Shown: positions 44,870 through 56,089 of the stretch, piece after piece
Position numbering within the stretch: the first letter of the stretch is position 1
Layout of the letters: the number at the start of each line of letters is the position of its first letter
Assembly (NCBI RefSeq): GCF_000237925.1
Contig: NC_031501.1
Location: 7,394,212 to 7,458,211 of the forward strand
Direction of reading: 5' to 3'
DNA length: 64,000 nucleotides
Source: Schistosoma mansoni
Lineage: Eukaryota; Platyhelminthes; Trematoda; Strigeidida; Schistosomatidae
The notes under the pieces: generated by a model
What the model was told of the DNA's origin: nothing
Seen by the model: the letters and a program-made list of their open reading frames with translations, nothing else
Databases searched by the model: none
Program-made: the position numbers and the translations under genes

Positions 44870-45200
44870 TGAAACTGATGTGACCTGTAGGATTCGAACC
44901 TGCTTCACCCAGAATTTCGAGTCTGAAATATTACTTATCAACTATTCAGGCCATGACTGATCTCCTGTGACACTGATTTGTTTACAGTTGATTGATAACT
45001 GAATAATAACCATTTTTATGTGATGAGTGACGCTGGCTCTAATTTATCTGGGAGAAGCGGTTCCGTCAAGATTACAGATAGTGCTTACTAACCAGTGCCA
45101 AATAGTACGGAGTCTAGGTGAGACAGGATTTCCTGTCGATTACCTCTAATCACCTGACATACCAAAATACAGTACGTGATGTCAAATCTCCGAGACTGGT
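44870..45200. repeat. D-family repeat with tRNA-like and hammerhead-like parts, copy 1
   Basis: The minus strand over 44885-44960 looks tRNA-like (GCCTGAATAGTTGATAAG, a CAGA/TCTG stem, then GGTTCGAATCC). The plus strand over 45080-45165 shares ACCAGTGCCAAATAGTACGG and the following GACAGGATTTCCTGTCGA with 54500-54560. The ribozyme-like part has lost core bases. Confidence 0.4.
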
Positions 45201-45951
45201 ACCGACAAACCAATTTGTTTAATAGAATTCGATCAGCAGCACCAAGGAACTAAACAAATATAGCATTAACCACTACTTGGAAATCAGTCTATTGAATTTC
45301 CTTGAGAGGAAAAAAATAAACTTTTTCGGGATAGATACAGAAAAATTAGTTTCAGTCTCTTATAAAATGGTAACTAATACATAAGATATAAGCCTTAACG
45401 TTCGTTGGAATTCGATTGTGACACCATGGATTTTCCATGAATAGAAAGTGGTGATAAGCTAAACATATGAGTAATCCTAATCAGCTAGCGGTTTAAAGAC
45501 TTAGCATTTTTAACGTGTTTTATTTATTGCAAAACTACTCAATATTCCGCTATATTAGCATTTATTACACTGCTCATAAAGAAATTGATATTTATTATTT
45601 GAAGACGTTAGATTATAGTTGTGTTTTCAGTGTGTGGTCGCGTTTATAAGCTAAAGTCTAGGGAGCGGAGGTCGATGCCTAAGGTGTTGTCGAGATCTAA
45701 CTATGGCTCATATACACTGTACTTAAGTCATAGACAAACGTTCTTTATGAAACAACCAAAATTTACTCTATACATTTGTAGTATTCTGTTTTCTATTGGA
45801 CAGATGCTCAACAATAGATACAGAGTTCGTTTTATCAACTAATCAAGATTTAATTAAGCTACCAATCTAATCAATCTGAGCACAACCAATACGTATTATC
45901 AGTATGTACAGCTGACAAAACAGGAGAAATTAGCAACCTATTCATCACAGT
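45201..45951. other. Unassigned non-coding stretch
   Basis: No recognised gene. The 73-residue plus frame 45621-45842 has no domain. Confidence 0.45.
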
Positions 45952-46474
45952 TTTTTATTTAAACACATAAATATTGGTATAAAGGGGCACCAGATACATA
46001 TGCGCCACACAAATCTCATTCGATTTGTGTGAGGACTGTGATACTGCACAGGTGCACAAACTGAAGCAGGTGGTTCTTTTAGGAAGCCATACCCTGAGCC
46101 TTCGACCTAAAGGTCTGATCCACAAGGCAGTTGAGCATCGTGAGGAAATTCAGTCCCATGGTAGCCGGTGACCAACAATTGGTTCATACGCCATTTGTTT
46201 CATCAGGATACTGGAGCCAGCCCATGTGTACCATTGGTTTGGAATGAGGGTTTTCCAACTCCCCTAGGTGAACTCTCCATGTCCACCAGTCCGGTTAAAG
46301 GGCCGGACATTCGCTTTTCGTCCTCTCATTTTGGTGAACAACAACCTCGTCACGAGAAGGCAGTGAGTAGGACTTGTGTGGCAGAGGCTATATACGCGTG
46401 TCCATGTGAGAGCATGTGGAGAGGGAGATCGGACTCTCCCCACTCTCGGCCGTACCAGGGCATTTGGGGGGTAG
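45952..46474 (-). repeat. R520 repeat, copy 6 (minus strand)
   Basis: TTATTTAAACACATAAATAT at the tail end through GCCCTGGTACGGCC at about 46450-46465. Full length. Confidence 0.8.
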
Positions 46475-49137
46475 TATATTATGTTCACCAATAATAAGCT
46501 CAATAGTTCAGGGGGACACGATCGACAAGATGTCTAAATGTTATTCTTTTATCTTCTCGACTACCAATTTTAACGAAAAACAAATACAAAGACAAATTAA
46601 TCAATCAATCAAATTGTTTCTTTTTTCTAACAAAAAAAACAAAACAAACTGAAAATAAAAAGTTGAGAAACCCAAAAAGGATACAATTAAAATCGCTACA
46701 AAGAGATAATTCTGTGAATGAAGAATACTGTTTTAATCATTTTGTTTATATTCTTCATTCATTGAGCAGATTCAATAATAATGAAATAATAATAATAATC
46801 ATTAATGGATGAAGGGGGGAGTTAATCACTCAACTACACACGCACTCACATACATAGAAACACAAATAAGGAGAAAGAGATAGTTATTTGATTGGAAACA
46901 ATATGTAGTGGTCCTTATTATATTAGCTGAAGTTCATAGTAGAGGATTTACATAGCAACTTTTTTTTATAATGGTAATACACACAAGTACTATCTCAGTC
47001 TGTATGCATGTGTATGTTAGAATGATCATAAAGATGACTGTTAAGAGAAAAAATCATGTGACCATAGGATACAATTCAGAAGAGTAATAATGAAGTGTAC
47101 AAATTCTTTTAAAATTAAAGATAATGTTCAATGAACAGTACAAGATATGATAGAAGACAGAAGGAAACCTCTCCCACCCTCAGCTCAAAATTATCTGAAG
47201 ATGAACTGTTTGAAAATGAGAAGAGAGAGAGAGGGAGGAGGAAGAGTACTACTACATTTTAACTACTACTACATTTCTATCAAAATGAACTAATCAATTC
47301 ATGATGGGTTGTTTTCTTCTTAAATTCTATCCATTTCGATTTCTTTTCTTAATAAGCAGAATTTCAAAAATTTGATGAACAGAAAACTAAGTTAGAAAAC
47401 ACACAAATCTAAGTAAACATGCACATGTGAAAACATGCAAAATGAATGGTTGAATGAAAAAAAAAAAGAAGAAGAAGAACTAGTTTACTTTCTTTAATTT
47501 CTACTATAAAGATCTAGGATTCAAATTAAAAAAAAATTTTTTGGAATGTTGTTTGGTCTTTTTTTTTACGTAGTGGTCGTTTATATTTGGTAATACTACT
47601 GCCACTATTATTACTAGTACTGCTACTATTACTACTGATATACGATCATTAGTAGTTAATAACCCATGAGTAATGATAGTAATAATGATAATAACAGTTC
47701 AATGAATAAAAAAAAACTGTTATTGAAATGATATTTGTTGTAACTGTCATCATAGAATTTCGTAAGGAAACGTTTCTCAACAATATTTTGCTCATTGATG
47801 TGTGTGTCTGTAGATCAACAGAGGAAACATTGAGTTTGATGATTGAGTCGTAAGAATAAACAATGATGGACATAATGTGATGAGAGAGATGTAATATAGA
47901 GGAAAGAATACATTAGCAACGATCGGATGAACCCTTTTTTTTACCGTTGTGATTACGAAAAAAAAAGAGAGAAAAAAGACAATGAACCAGAAGAAAATAT
48001 GGTTTTATATAACAGTACTAATGATAATAAGAATCACAGGTCTCATTGTAGAACAACATTTATCCACATGGGAAAAATAATTTGAAAAAAACAAAAACAA
48101 ACCAATATGGATAGATTACTTTTGAGGAAGAGATCTTCAGTAAAACTCGACATACGGATATACGTGCAACCACCAACCCACCCACCCATCCACACACACA
48201 AACGTGAGTATAGAAAAATTGAAAAACACAGTAATACAGTAAAGTAAATCTACACTCTGAACAATGTTGGGTTGAAGATGAATTTTAACGATGACGATGA
48301 TGACACTGACAAGAAACTGTTGGGTCTTTTTGAATATCATCTGTATACTTAAAGTTGAGATAGAATGTTTATTCATGAAATATAGAGGGAAAAAAACACA
48401 AACATAACTTCTCTATTCAATAAGATAGCCGATATTATGAATGAAATCCCATAACAACTACTCCCTTGTAAACAAGTTAAAAAAATGATTAGTTATTATG
48501 ATCTATATCCAATAATAAGTAAGATAGAAACAATTATGAAATGAAGAAAAATCAAAGAGAAAAACAGAAGAAAAAGAAAAAAAATGAAAAAAATCATTCA
48601 ACCCAATAACAGATACTTTAAGTGTAACAAAATAAGGATTAAAGAATATGGGCACGTACGTTCCCATTGAAGCATATAGACATATAGTCAAAATAATTTG
48701 CACGTGTGTGAGGGTGTGTGTGTGTAATATTGAGTGATGGAAGCAGATATTTCTCCAGGTCTTTTTACACTATAATAAGAATATTCATTCATTCACCCAT
48801 ACATACATAGATGTAAAAATACGTGAAAAATATGGTACTGTTTATAGACTTTTGATCAAATGTAATTCTTCTTATATTAATTACTATAGCAATAACGATA
48901 GGATATAGATGTATGGTATCCGTTGTTGTCAGGTTAACTGTTACTATGAACATTATATCAATGATAGATATATACATATATATAGTTATGTGTATATAAT
49001 TGAGTATTTGAAAGTTTCATTTCCATTTCAATTCCTTTTTTATAGACAAATGAGAAAGGTGTGTGGTTTTACAGTGAATCAATAAGAAGGAAACGGTTTA
49101 GATGTTTCTTTTTTAAAAAAAGAGTATAGAAAAAGGA
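46475..49137. other. Long non-coding stretch downstream of the calmodulin-like gene
   Basis: About 2.6 kb free of the SINE families that crowd the rest of the window. It probably holds the 3' untranslated region of the minus-strand gene and intergenic DNA; no poly(A) site could be chosen. Short microsatellites occur near 48175-48200 (CACACA) and 48713-48724 (GTGTGT). The small frames here have no domain. Confidence 0.45.
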
Positions 49138-49199
49138 TTATTTCGATTTCTTCTTTTTACCATCACGTGATCGTAGTGATTTCATCATCATTTTGAATT
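49138..49199 (-). CDS. Terminal coding exon of the calmodulin-like gene
   Basis: After acceptor TTTCATTTTAG, it completes the Glu of EF-hand 4 and encodes FKMMMKSLRSRDGKKKKSK, then stop TAA at 49138-49140. The Lys-rich end may direct nuclear or membrane binding (inference). Confidence 0.85.
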
Positions 49200-52100
49200 C
49201 TAAAATGAAAGAATAGACAATAAAATACGTGAGAGTAATGATATAAGATAGTATTGTAGTGTGGTCTACTTATATCCATATAAGTAGTATATAGTGATGG
49301 CCAGACATAGAATATATTTTGGCGGAGGATCGATAAGGAACGAACAGGAATGAAGCGCAATCGGTATGAAAATGCATGAAAAATGAAATCACAAAAGATG
49401 AACTGATATTTGCAGAAGGAACAGTTAAGATTGAGATAATTGATTGTTATTTTGCAAATTAACTGTTGACTGTATGGTTATCAGAATTTAGTGAGTTGGT
49501 CTGTGCATTCAATTGTCCCCAGTCGTGCTCTGTTCACTACAGTATGATCTCATGATTATTTGAGGCAGTCAAGTTTATGACCAGACACTGGAGAACCACT
49601 GAAATATGTAGAGTATATTAGAAGACAGTTAAGATTACTTAGTCTGGGATTCAGAGATGCATACACTTGTAATCCAATATGAGAGTGTAATCCGTTCAGT
49701 TGCGGTAAGAACAGTACTATTTATACAGGTGACCGATAATTCACGTTTTCTAATTTCAGTCAATTTATAATAATGTTTTGTGGAGTCAATAGAATTTTCG
49801 TAATTTTTAAATTCTGAACTGATTTTATAAAAACTACCATTAAAAACCTGTAAGCACTGGGTAGGTGCTTCGTTCTAATGTGAGACAATTATCCACCACA
49901 GATAATGAAAGATGATCACACAATATATTGAATCGGCTAAAGTTAGATATTAACATCTTCTGGGTGCCAGCTCAGTGGTCTAGAAGTTAAGCGTTCATCT
50001 AGGAGACCGAATATCTTAGGTTTCATTTACGGATGCCGAGTCGTGAATGCGCACTATATATTTACCTGGCTATTAATCTTGTCTTTTGATATAAGTTCAA
50101 ATGAAGGCTTACGTTAATGATTCGGTCTAGTAATGAGCAGACAACAAAACTGGTTCACAATCATATCATTTCTTTCCATCCATCGATCAGGATTTTTTTT
50201 AACAATCGAAAGTTTGTTTATCAAATCCATAAAATTCTACTTTAGAACAGTGATGATGAGGTGAAAAGCAACTGTAAACAACATATCAATCGTATAGAAT
50301 GGAATAGAACTGTTCATTATTCATTCATTTAATGAAATCATGATCTCAATCAAAAATATAATAATCTCCACAACCCCTTACTGATAATTACCATATGCTC
50401 ACTAGTGACTAGCTTCGTGAGGGAATTGCGGGAGTTCTAATGAGAAGCCGTGACCAGTGGAGCTAATCCATGTCAGATAGAGACAAGTGTCTACCTCAGA
50501 ACAATGTAAGATAGTCGTGCGATTTCGTGGATTGGTTGAAACTTGACATTACCACAGCTGGATACCGGCTCAGTGGTCTAAGGGTTAGGCGTCCGCGCAC
50601 GAGACCGAAGGCTCTGGGTTCGAATCCTGAGAGTGGGATCGTGTATGAGCACTCCTGAGGAGCCCCACAATGAGACAAAACGGCCATCCAGTGCTTCCAG
50701 GTTCTCAATGGTAGCCTGACATCAATCGGTTCATGATCTCAATCAAAAACATAATAATCTCCACAACCCCATACTGTAAATTTATTAAATTACTTTTAAA
50801 TGAATTGAGATCTGAGCACCATTAACTAATACTTATCATCTCAGAATCACATTCAATTCACATGGAATGCATTATAGATTAAAATGTCAGTTCATGCAAT
50901 AGTTCAGGAGTTGGAATCAGAAATACAATTTAGTATGTGAGAAAATTTCAAGCTCATTCCAATCCAGTCTTAAAATCTCAATCAAAATTCCCTGGAAGTC
51001 ATTCAGGTTAATTGTGTTATTTTATTAAATGAGAAAAACACCTTTTCTACTGCGTAGTTAGCAATCTTATTGTCTAATATCAGATTAATTAGGGGATTAT
51101 ATCAACAATTCAATCTCGTGAGTAACCCTTATCACTCAGTTACATTGCATCACTGAATCATTAACCATTGATTGGTATTCTAGCAATTCACTTCATGAAT
51201 TGAAAATTCTTATTATTAGGTGTTTTGTAGAGGTAATTGAATTCCATAGTTTACATCATGAACTGATCTTAGCTAAATAGAGAACCACTGAAAACAAGGA
51301 AAGATTGGACAAGATCTATTAAAATGAAAGAATGAATTAATTTATCTATATACGACTACCACCCGATTTTCAACGAGGAATCTATGGAAACAATGATTTT
51401 ACACACACACACACACACAAAACAACTAAACCGATTGTCATCATCATCATCACCATCATCATTATGAGAAAAAACAAACCCAAATTTATTAATTTACCTC
51501 TAAAATCAATTGATCCATTTTTATCTAAATCGGCTTCTTTAATCATTTGACGTACTTCATCATCAGTGACTGCTTCACCCAAAAAATGCATTGTTTGTTT
51601 TATTTCACTAAAATCAATGACTGAATCACCATTTTGATCAAATACCTAAGGGAAAAAAATAAATGCATAAACTGACAATAATAATAATAGTTAATTTTTT
51701 TTAAAAAATTGGATATATAACTAGTTTTCACATTTAGCTCAATGGATATGTTCCAGAGGATTTATTTTATTTTATTTAAACACATAAATATTGGTACAAA
51801 GGGTCATCAGATATATATACGCCACACAAATCTCATTTGATTTGTATGAGGGATGTGATACTGCCCAGGTGCCCAAACTGAAGGAGGTGGTTTTGTTATG
51901 GGACCACACACCGAGTCTTCAACCTAAAGGTCTGATCCACAAGACAGTGGAGCAACGTAAGGAGATATAGTCCTATGGTAGCCGGTAACCAATAATTAGT
52001 TCATATACCATTTATTCCTTCAGGATACTGAAGCCCATATGCACCGTTGGTTTAGAACTACGGTTTTCCAACTCCTCTACGCGGAACTTCTATATCCACC

Positions 52101-53609
52101 AACCCGGTTAAAGCGCTAGTTCGATGCTATGACTACTCACGTATACACTTGCAAATCAAGGTCAAGTACATGATACTATGTTTATAAGTTACATTTCAGT
52201 TAAAATAGAACTTTGTGGATATGGCCAACAAACAGCTAAACAATGTGTGTTTATTTATGTAATCCATTCCATTATTATCACTGAATCATAAACTTTCTTG
52301 ATTGGTTTAATAACTTCGTATATGCATATAAATATCACTGTATATTAGAGTAGAGCCTGATGAGGATCTAATCGAAAACAATATTGTTCACTTATATATG
52401 TTGTTCTAATAACAGAGATGTCAATAAAATAGTCTTACAGCAAAATTGTATTTTCTTTCGTGAAAATAATAAAAACATAACTTATCAAATCAGTTTGTAT
52501 TATAAAAGTTTATGGATGATGATAATGTGATGTATGAGAGCAGAATAAATGTCATGCCTTATTCCTCTCTCTTGACCAATTNNNNNNNNNNNNNNNNNNN
52601 NNNNNNNNNNNNNNNNNNNNNNNNNNNNNNNNNNNNNNNNNNNNNNNNNNNNNNNNNNNNNNNNNNNNNNNNNNNNNNNNNNNNNNNNNNNNNNNNNNNN
52701 NNNNNNNNNNNNNNNNNNNNNNNNNNNNNNNNNNNNNNNNNNNNNNNNNNNNNNNNNNNNNNNNNNNNNNNNNNNNNNNNNTGCTGGGAGCGAGGTTCGA
52801 GTTCATGCGGGGATACACCTTGAGGGATCTCAAGTCCACCACCCTAACCACTCGGCCGCAGTACATGTCGATCACACATACACTTGTGAAGGAGGAAATA
52901 AAAGGTCAACTAGATAAACAAAGATAATAAATAAAATAATGTGAAGTAAAACAATGTGAAATTTCATCACGCTGAATAATAAACTAATATTATCAAGGTA
53001 GGTATAAGGTGAGAACAAACTGTGTCTAGTTCACCTTTTAGTTTTTTCATATTTAAATTTTTTTTTAACAAGTATATGAGTGATCAGAATGTTCGAAACG
53101 TGTTGTGCTGACATGGTTCTGATAATCGTCGTCTTATTACACAATCCAAAGTAATATCTGTTATTCATGTATATAGTTGTAGACGTACATACACGCATCC
53201 ACATATACAAACAATACTATACACACTCAATGAATGAAATAAATAACCCCATTCCACCACCCACCCCCAAATCTATTTTATTCCTATTTTGATCATAAAA
53301 AGATAACTGCTGGATACAGTATCGAGGATACGCATTGATAAGTCCCATACTAGAAATAAATAATCACTCAGTGCTTCCAAGATTTCATTAGTGATCTAAC
53401 TAAGATAAGTTTATGATTTAAAATCTATAAACATATAAGTCGATTTGGTGTAATATATTGAAATATATAAAAGAGATTTTACATCATAAGTAAACATTTA
53501 CTTACGTTAAAAGCTTCACGAAGTTCATCATCAGAAGATTTTGGTCGTTGGTTTTGAGAATACCTGCGCATCATTCTTAAGAACTCGTCAAATTCAACTG
53601 TACCATTCC
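49138..53609 (-). CDS. Calmodulin-like EF-hand protein, last three coding exons (partial gene)
   Basis: The predicted product is a calcium sensor of the calmodulin superfamily. Exons on the minus strand are 53609-53506, 51645-51498 and 49199-49138. Phases join cleanly: the first visible exon starts with two bases of a split codon and ends on a whole codon, the second ends with one base, and the third supplies two. The visible product, about 103 residues, starts in an EF-hand loop (NGTVEFDEF) and continues with linker MMRRYSQNQRPKSSDDELRE. EF-hand 3 is DQNGDSVIDFSE and EF-hand 4 is DLDKNGSIDFRE; both have Asp/Asn ligands at positions 1, 3 and 5 and Glu at 12. The C-terminus is basic, SLRSRDGKKKKSK, unlike true calmodulin. 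Introns of 1,860 and 2,298 bp have GT-AG ends and carry SINE, R520, PAL and PLE remnants. The exons for EF-hand 1 and most of EF-hand 2 are not seen and may lie beyond 64000 or in a gap. Troponin C is a less likely alternative. Confidence 0.85.
49252..49550 (+). repeat. PAL repeat, copy 7 (best copy), in the last intron
   Basis: TGTAGTGTGGTCTACTTATA at the left and TGCTCTGTTCACTACAGTA at the right give 7-bp inverted ends TGTAGTG/CACTACA. Internal hairpin CTACTTATATCCATATAAGTAG. TG...CA ends fit a solo LTR; a MITE is the alternative. Confidence 0.6.
49755..50060. repeat. Degenerate H2 SINE
   Basis: GTTTTGTGGAGTCAATAG, TGGGTAGGTGCTTCGTTC (ribozyme remnant), then AGCTCAGTGGTCTAGAAGTT head of the second half. 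Ribozyme lost. Confidence 0.45.
50380..50778 (+). repeat. H2 SINE half, plus strand, with spacer
   Basis: Spacer CTCACTAGTGACTAGC, head GGCTCAGTGGTCTAAGGGTT and GGGTTCGAATCCTGAG, a ribozyme with AAAA in place of GAAA, and the end CTCCACAACCCCATACTG. Confidence 0.7.
51498..51645 (-). CDS. Penultimate coding exon of the calmodulin-like gene
   Basis: 148 bp between acceptor CCCTTAG and donor GTAAATT. Encodes VFDQNGDSVIDFSEIKQTM, then HFLGEAVTDDEVRQMIKEA and DLDKNGSIDFR plus one base. It holds EF-hand 3 entirely and EF-hand 4 but for its last Glu codon. Confidence 0.9.
51761..52118 (-). repeat. R520 repeat, 5'-truncated copy 7, in an intron
   Basis: TTATTTAAACACATAAATAT tail to CACCAACCCGGTTAAAGCGC. 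The 5' third of the family is absent. Confidence 0.75.
52285..52440 (+). mobile_element. PLE-type terminus with hammerhead, in an intron
   Basis: A sequence related to the last 90 bases of the window (63910-64000): CGTATATGCATATAAATATC-like, then GTATATTAGAGTAGAGCC. It carries the hammerhead described at 52345-52411. Read as a PLE terminal fragment because related PLE 3' sequence lies across the gap at 53030-53165. Fossil. Confidence 0.4.
52345..52411 (+). ncRNA. Well-formed hammerhead-like ribozyme
   Basis: CTGATGA at 52357-52363, helix II from GAT/ATC (52365-52373) with loop CTA, GAAA at 52374-52377. A perfect helix III follows (AACAA/TTGTT, loop TA, 52377-52388), then cleavage after TTC at 52389. 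Outer helix I can form between TATTAGA (52343-52349) and TCTAATA (about 52405-52411). The first pair of helix I is mismatched. Confidence 0.5.
52582..52781. other. Assembly gap (200 N)
   Basis: Run of N of round length, probably a gap of unknown size. It lies in the intron between the two upstream visible exons. Confidence 0.99.
52782..52860 (-). repeat. tRNA-Ser-like fragment at a gap edge
   Basis: The minus strand reads GCGGCCGAGTGGTTAGGG, then GGACTTGAGATCC (stem and loop with anticodon TGA), then GTGTATCCCCGC, close to a tRNA-Ser(UGA). The T arm (CTCGAAC) lacks a proper stem and the acceptor arms do not match, so a SINE head or pseudo-tRNA is likelier than a working gene. Confidence 0.4.
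53030..53165 (+). mobile_element. PLE 3' remnant
   Basis: TTTTTTAACAAGTATATGAG, GATCAGAATGTTCGAAACG and CGTCGTCTTATTACAC match 61020-61145, which follows a PLE coding end. Fossil. Confidence 0.45.
53300..53440 (+). repeat. Degenerate H2 SINE remnant
   Basis: CACTCAGTGCTTCCAAGATT and the following ATCTAACTAAGATAAGTTTA match the outer part of an H2 half. Confidence 0.4.
53506..53609 (-). CDS. Upstream visible coding exon of the calmodulin-like gene
   Basis: 104 bp between acceptor AATTTTGTAG and donor GTAAGTAA. Encodes NGTVEFDEFLRMMRRYSQ, then NQRPKSSDDELREAFN: the end of EF-hand 2, the central linker and the entering helix of EF-hand 3. Confidence 0.88.
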
Positions 53610-53931
53610 CTACAAAATTGGATTAATAATAATAATAATAATAATAATAATGTGATAAATGATGATTCGAAACACTAAGTAAATGTATATTCCCAACAGT
53701 TGTCAAATTTACAGAACCGTATGATAGTTATATAAGCATTTATTTCCGGTCTCATACTTTTCAGGTAGACTACAATAAATTTTCGTACTCATAGCATGAG
53801 AGTTAATATATTGAGTTAAGTGAATAGAACAAAACAAGGTATGATTATTATATTTACAAATGAACCGTTAAAATTATCAGCTATCTCGTGATTTGAATAC
53901 ACACAATCACGATGTTCACAGTGGATGTATC

Positions 53932-54270
53932 ATTGAGATTATGAACCAATCTAAGTTAGACAAATATTAAAGACTTGGAAGCAATAGACAACGGTTTCGT
54001 TCTGGTGTGGGACTCCTCATCAGTGCACATCTACGATCCCGTACGCGGGACTAGAACCCAGGATCTTCAGTCACGTGTGTGAACGCATAATCTCTAGACT
54101 ACTGACCTGGCGTTCGACAGTGTTGATGTCCAACTTCAACCAATCCACGATATTGCGCGACCATCTTTCACTGTCTTCCGCGGGTAACTGCCTCACACCT
54201 AATACTGTTGAACTCCACTGGTACGGTTTCTCACTAGAACTCGAGGCCAGTTACTGATGAACACATGTCT
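53932..54270 (-). repeat. H2 SINE half, minus strand, with spacer
   Basis: Ends GAGATTATGAACCAATC, a ribozyme remnant (CGGTTTCGTTCTGGTGTGGG), head GACTAGAACCCAGGATC, then CCAACTTCAACCAATCCACG and the spacer. Diverged. Confidence 0.6.
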
Positions 54271-54329
54271 AGTCCTTATAAGTGCTGATTGGATTCTATC
54301 GGTCAATTTGCAATGCGTTTACTATATAA

Positions 54330-54590
54330 CTATACAAACATGATGTTGGTCACGGCGCAACTGTAAAGACTTCATGCCTAATGGGATCTAGTCACGGACC
54401 GAATACATAAGTGGTAATATCTCAGATTGTGAAGCCGTAAGATGGTAGTTCAGTTCTCCAAAGAGCACAAGTTCCCTCAAGATTATAGGTATCTCCTACT
54501 GACTAGTGCCAACTAGCACGAAACCTGATTGAGGCAGAGTTTCCTATTGACTACTTCCAACCACCTAAATTCATAAATATAATTTCACCT
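54330..54590 (+). repeat. D-family repeat, copy 2, hammerhead-like
   Basis: CTGACTA (54499-54505), a perfect GTGC/GCAC stem with loop CAACTA, GAAAC, then CTGATTGAGGC. The order is that of a hammerhead core with one changed base (A for G8 position region). Followed by AGTTTCCTATTGACTAC, as in 45130-45160. Confidence 0.4.
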
Positions 54591-55150
54591 ATTAACCATA
54601 CTTTTAATACTTCATTGAAGCATGCTAAATTCAATCAGTCATAATCAAGGTAAAACTTGAAACATTTGTGCGTTTCTCGACGTTATCACTACTTCACTAA
54701 CACAACGAGTTGATACAAACAAGGTAAATAGTCAAATGAATCAAAATGATCCAGTAAAAACGGTAATAAAAAAAGACTGAATTTCGAGAATACAGAATAA
54801 AAAGGTATGTATGAAAGAATACTAGAAGTGAAGATCTAGAGTAAGACAACGGGTGAATACATTTGATTCATTGTGACTGATTCTGAGCTATCTCATTCAA
54901 AGTCTTCAACCACTGACAGTTGTTATTGCTCATAAAGCAACCACATAGTGTTTATCTACTAACATAAGGCTCATATCGACTGTCGTTTGTTTCATCGACT
55001 GATATCATGTTTTGGTTTTTTTGTTTTTTTGTTAGCTCTTCCCCAATGTACTTTTTTACGCTAGAGAACATAAAGCACACTAAACATTCTAGTAATGATT
55101 ATGTTGCTAAACGTTATTTCATTTTTCTTAGAGCTAATAAAATATTAGTA
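54591..55150. other. Unassigned non-coding stretch
   Basis: No gene, RNA or clear repeat seen. Confidence 0.45.
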
Positions 55151-55153
55151 TTA

Positions 55154-55678
55154 GTGCCCCCAAATGCCCTGGTATATCCGAGAGTGGGGAGAGTCCGCTC
55201 TCACTCTCAAAATGCTCTCACATGGACACGCGTATATAGCCTCTGCCACACAAGTCCTACTCACTGCCTTCTCGTGGCATTACTATTGTTTACGAACTTG
55301 AGAGGACGAAAAGCGAATGTCCAGCGCTGTAACCTGGTTGATGGACTCGAAACGTCCACCTAGGGGAGTTGGAAAACCCTCGTTCCAAACAAATGGTGCA
55401 CATAAACTCCAGGATCCTGATGGAACAAATGATGTATGAATCAATCGTTGGTCACCGGCTACCATGGGACTGCATCTTCTCACGATGCTCCACTACCTTG
55501 TGGATCAGACCTTTAGATCAAAGGCTCGGGGTGTGGCTCCCTATGAAAACCACCTGCTTCAGTTTGGGCACCTGGGCAGTATCACAGCCCTCCCACAAAT
55601 TAAATGAGATTTGTGCGGCGCATATGTATCTGGTGCTTCCTTGTACCAACATTTATGTGTTTAAATAACAATAATAAA
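55154..55678 (+). repeat. R520 repeat, copy 8
   Basis: GTGCCCCCAAATGCCCTGG to GTGTTTAAATAACAATAATA. One of the best-preserved copies. Confidence 0.85.
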
Positions 55679-55679
55679 T

Positions 55680-56089
55680 AAGTATTACAATGTTGAGGAG
55701 AACACAATAGCTTTTTTTTCTCTCTCATATGATGTTAACCTTATTATAGAGTGGAACATGTAACAAACATCATTCTTCCATTGTCTATTTTATCCTTAGG
55801 ATATATGGTGTTATTCAATTAGGTACAGGATAATATAGAACTATAGGTTACTAGTATAAGTATGTCCTCCTCCACCCACCTTGAATTTTAACTTATTGCA
55901 TTGAGTAAAAGAAGTATACTTTGGTAATTGAATAACTACCTTATCTGATTTAATTATTTCATCGAAAACTTTTTTTTAAGATAAACAGTCAATCAAGTTA
56001 TGTATAGAACTTAATAGAATTTTCTTAATTACTACTATTCATTGATTTTGTTTAGTCTAATCTGATTTGTAAATCTTAGATAAATATGT
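55680..56089. other. Unassigned AT-rich stretch
   Basis: Searched for upstream exons of the calmodulin-like gene; none seen. Confidence 0.45.
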
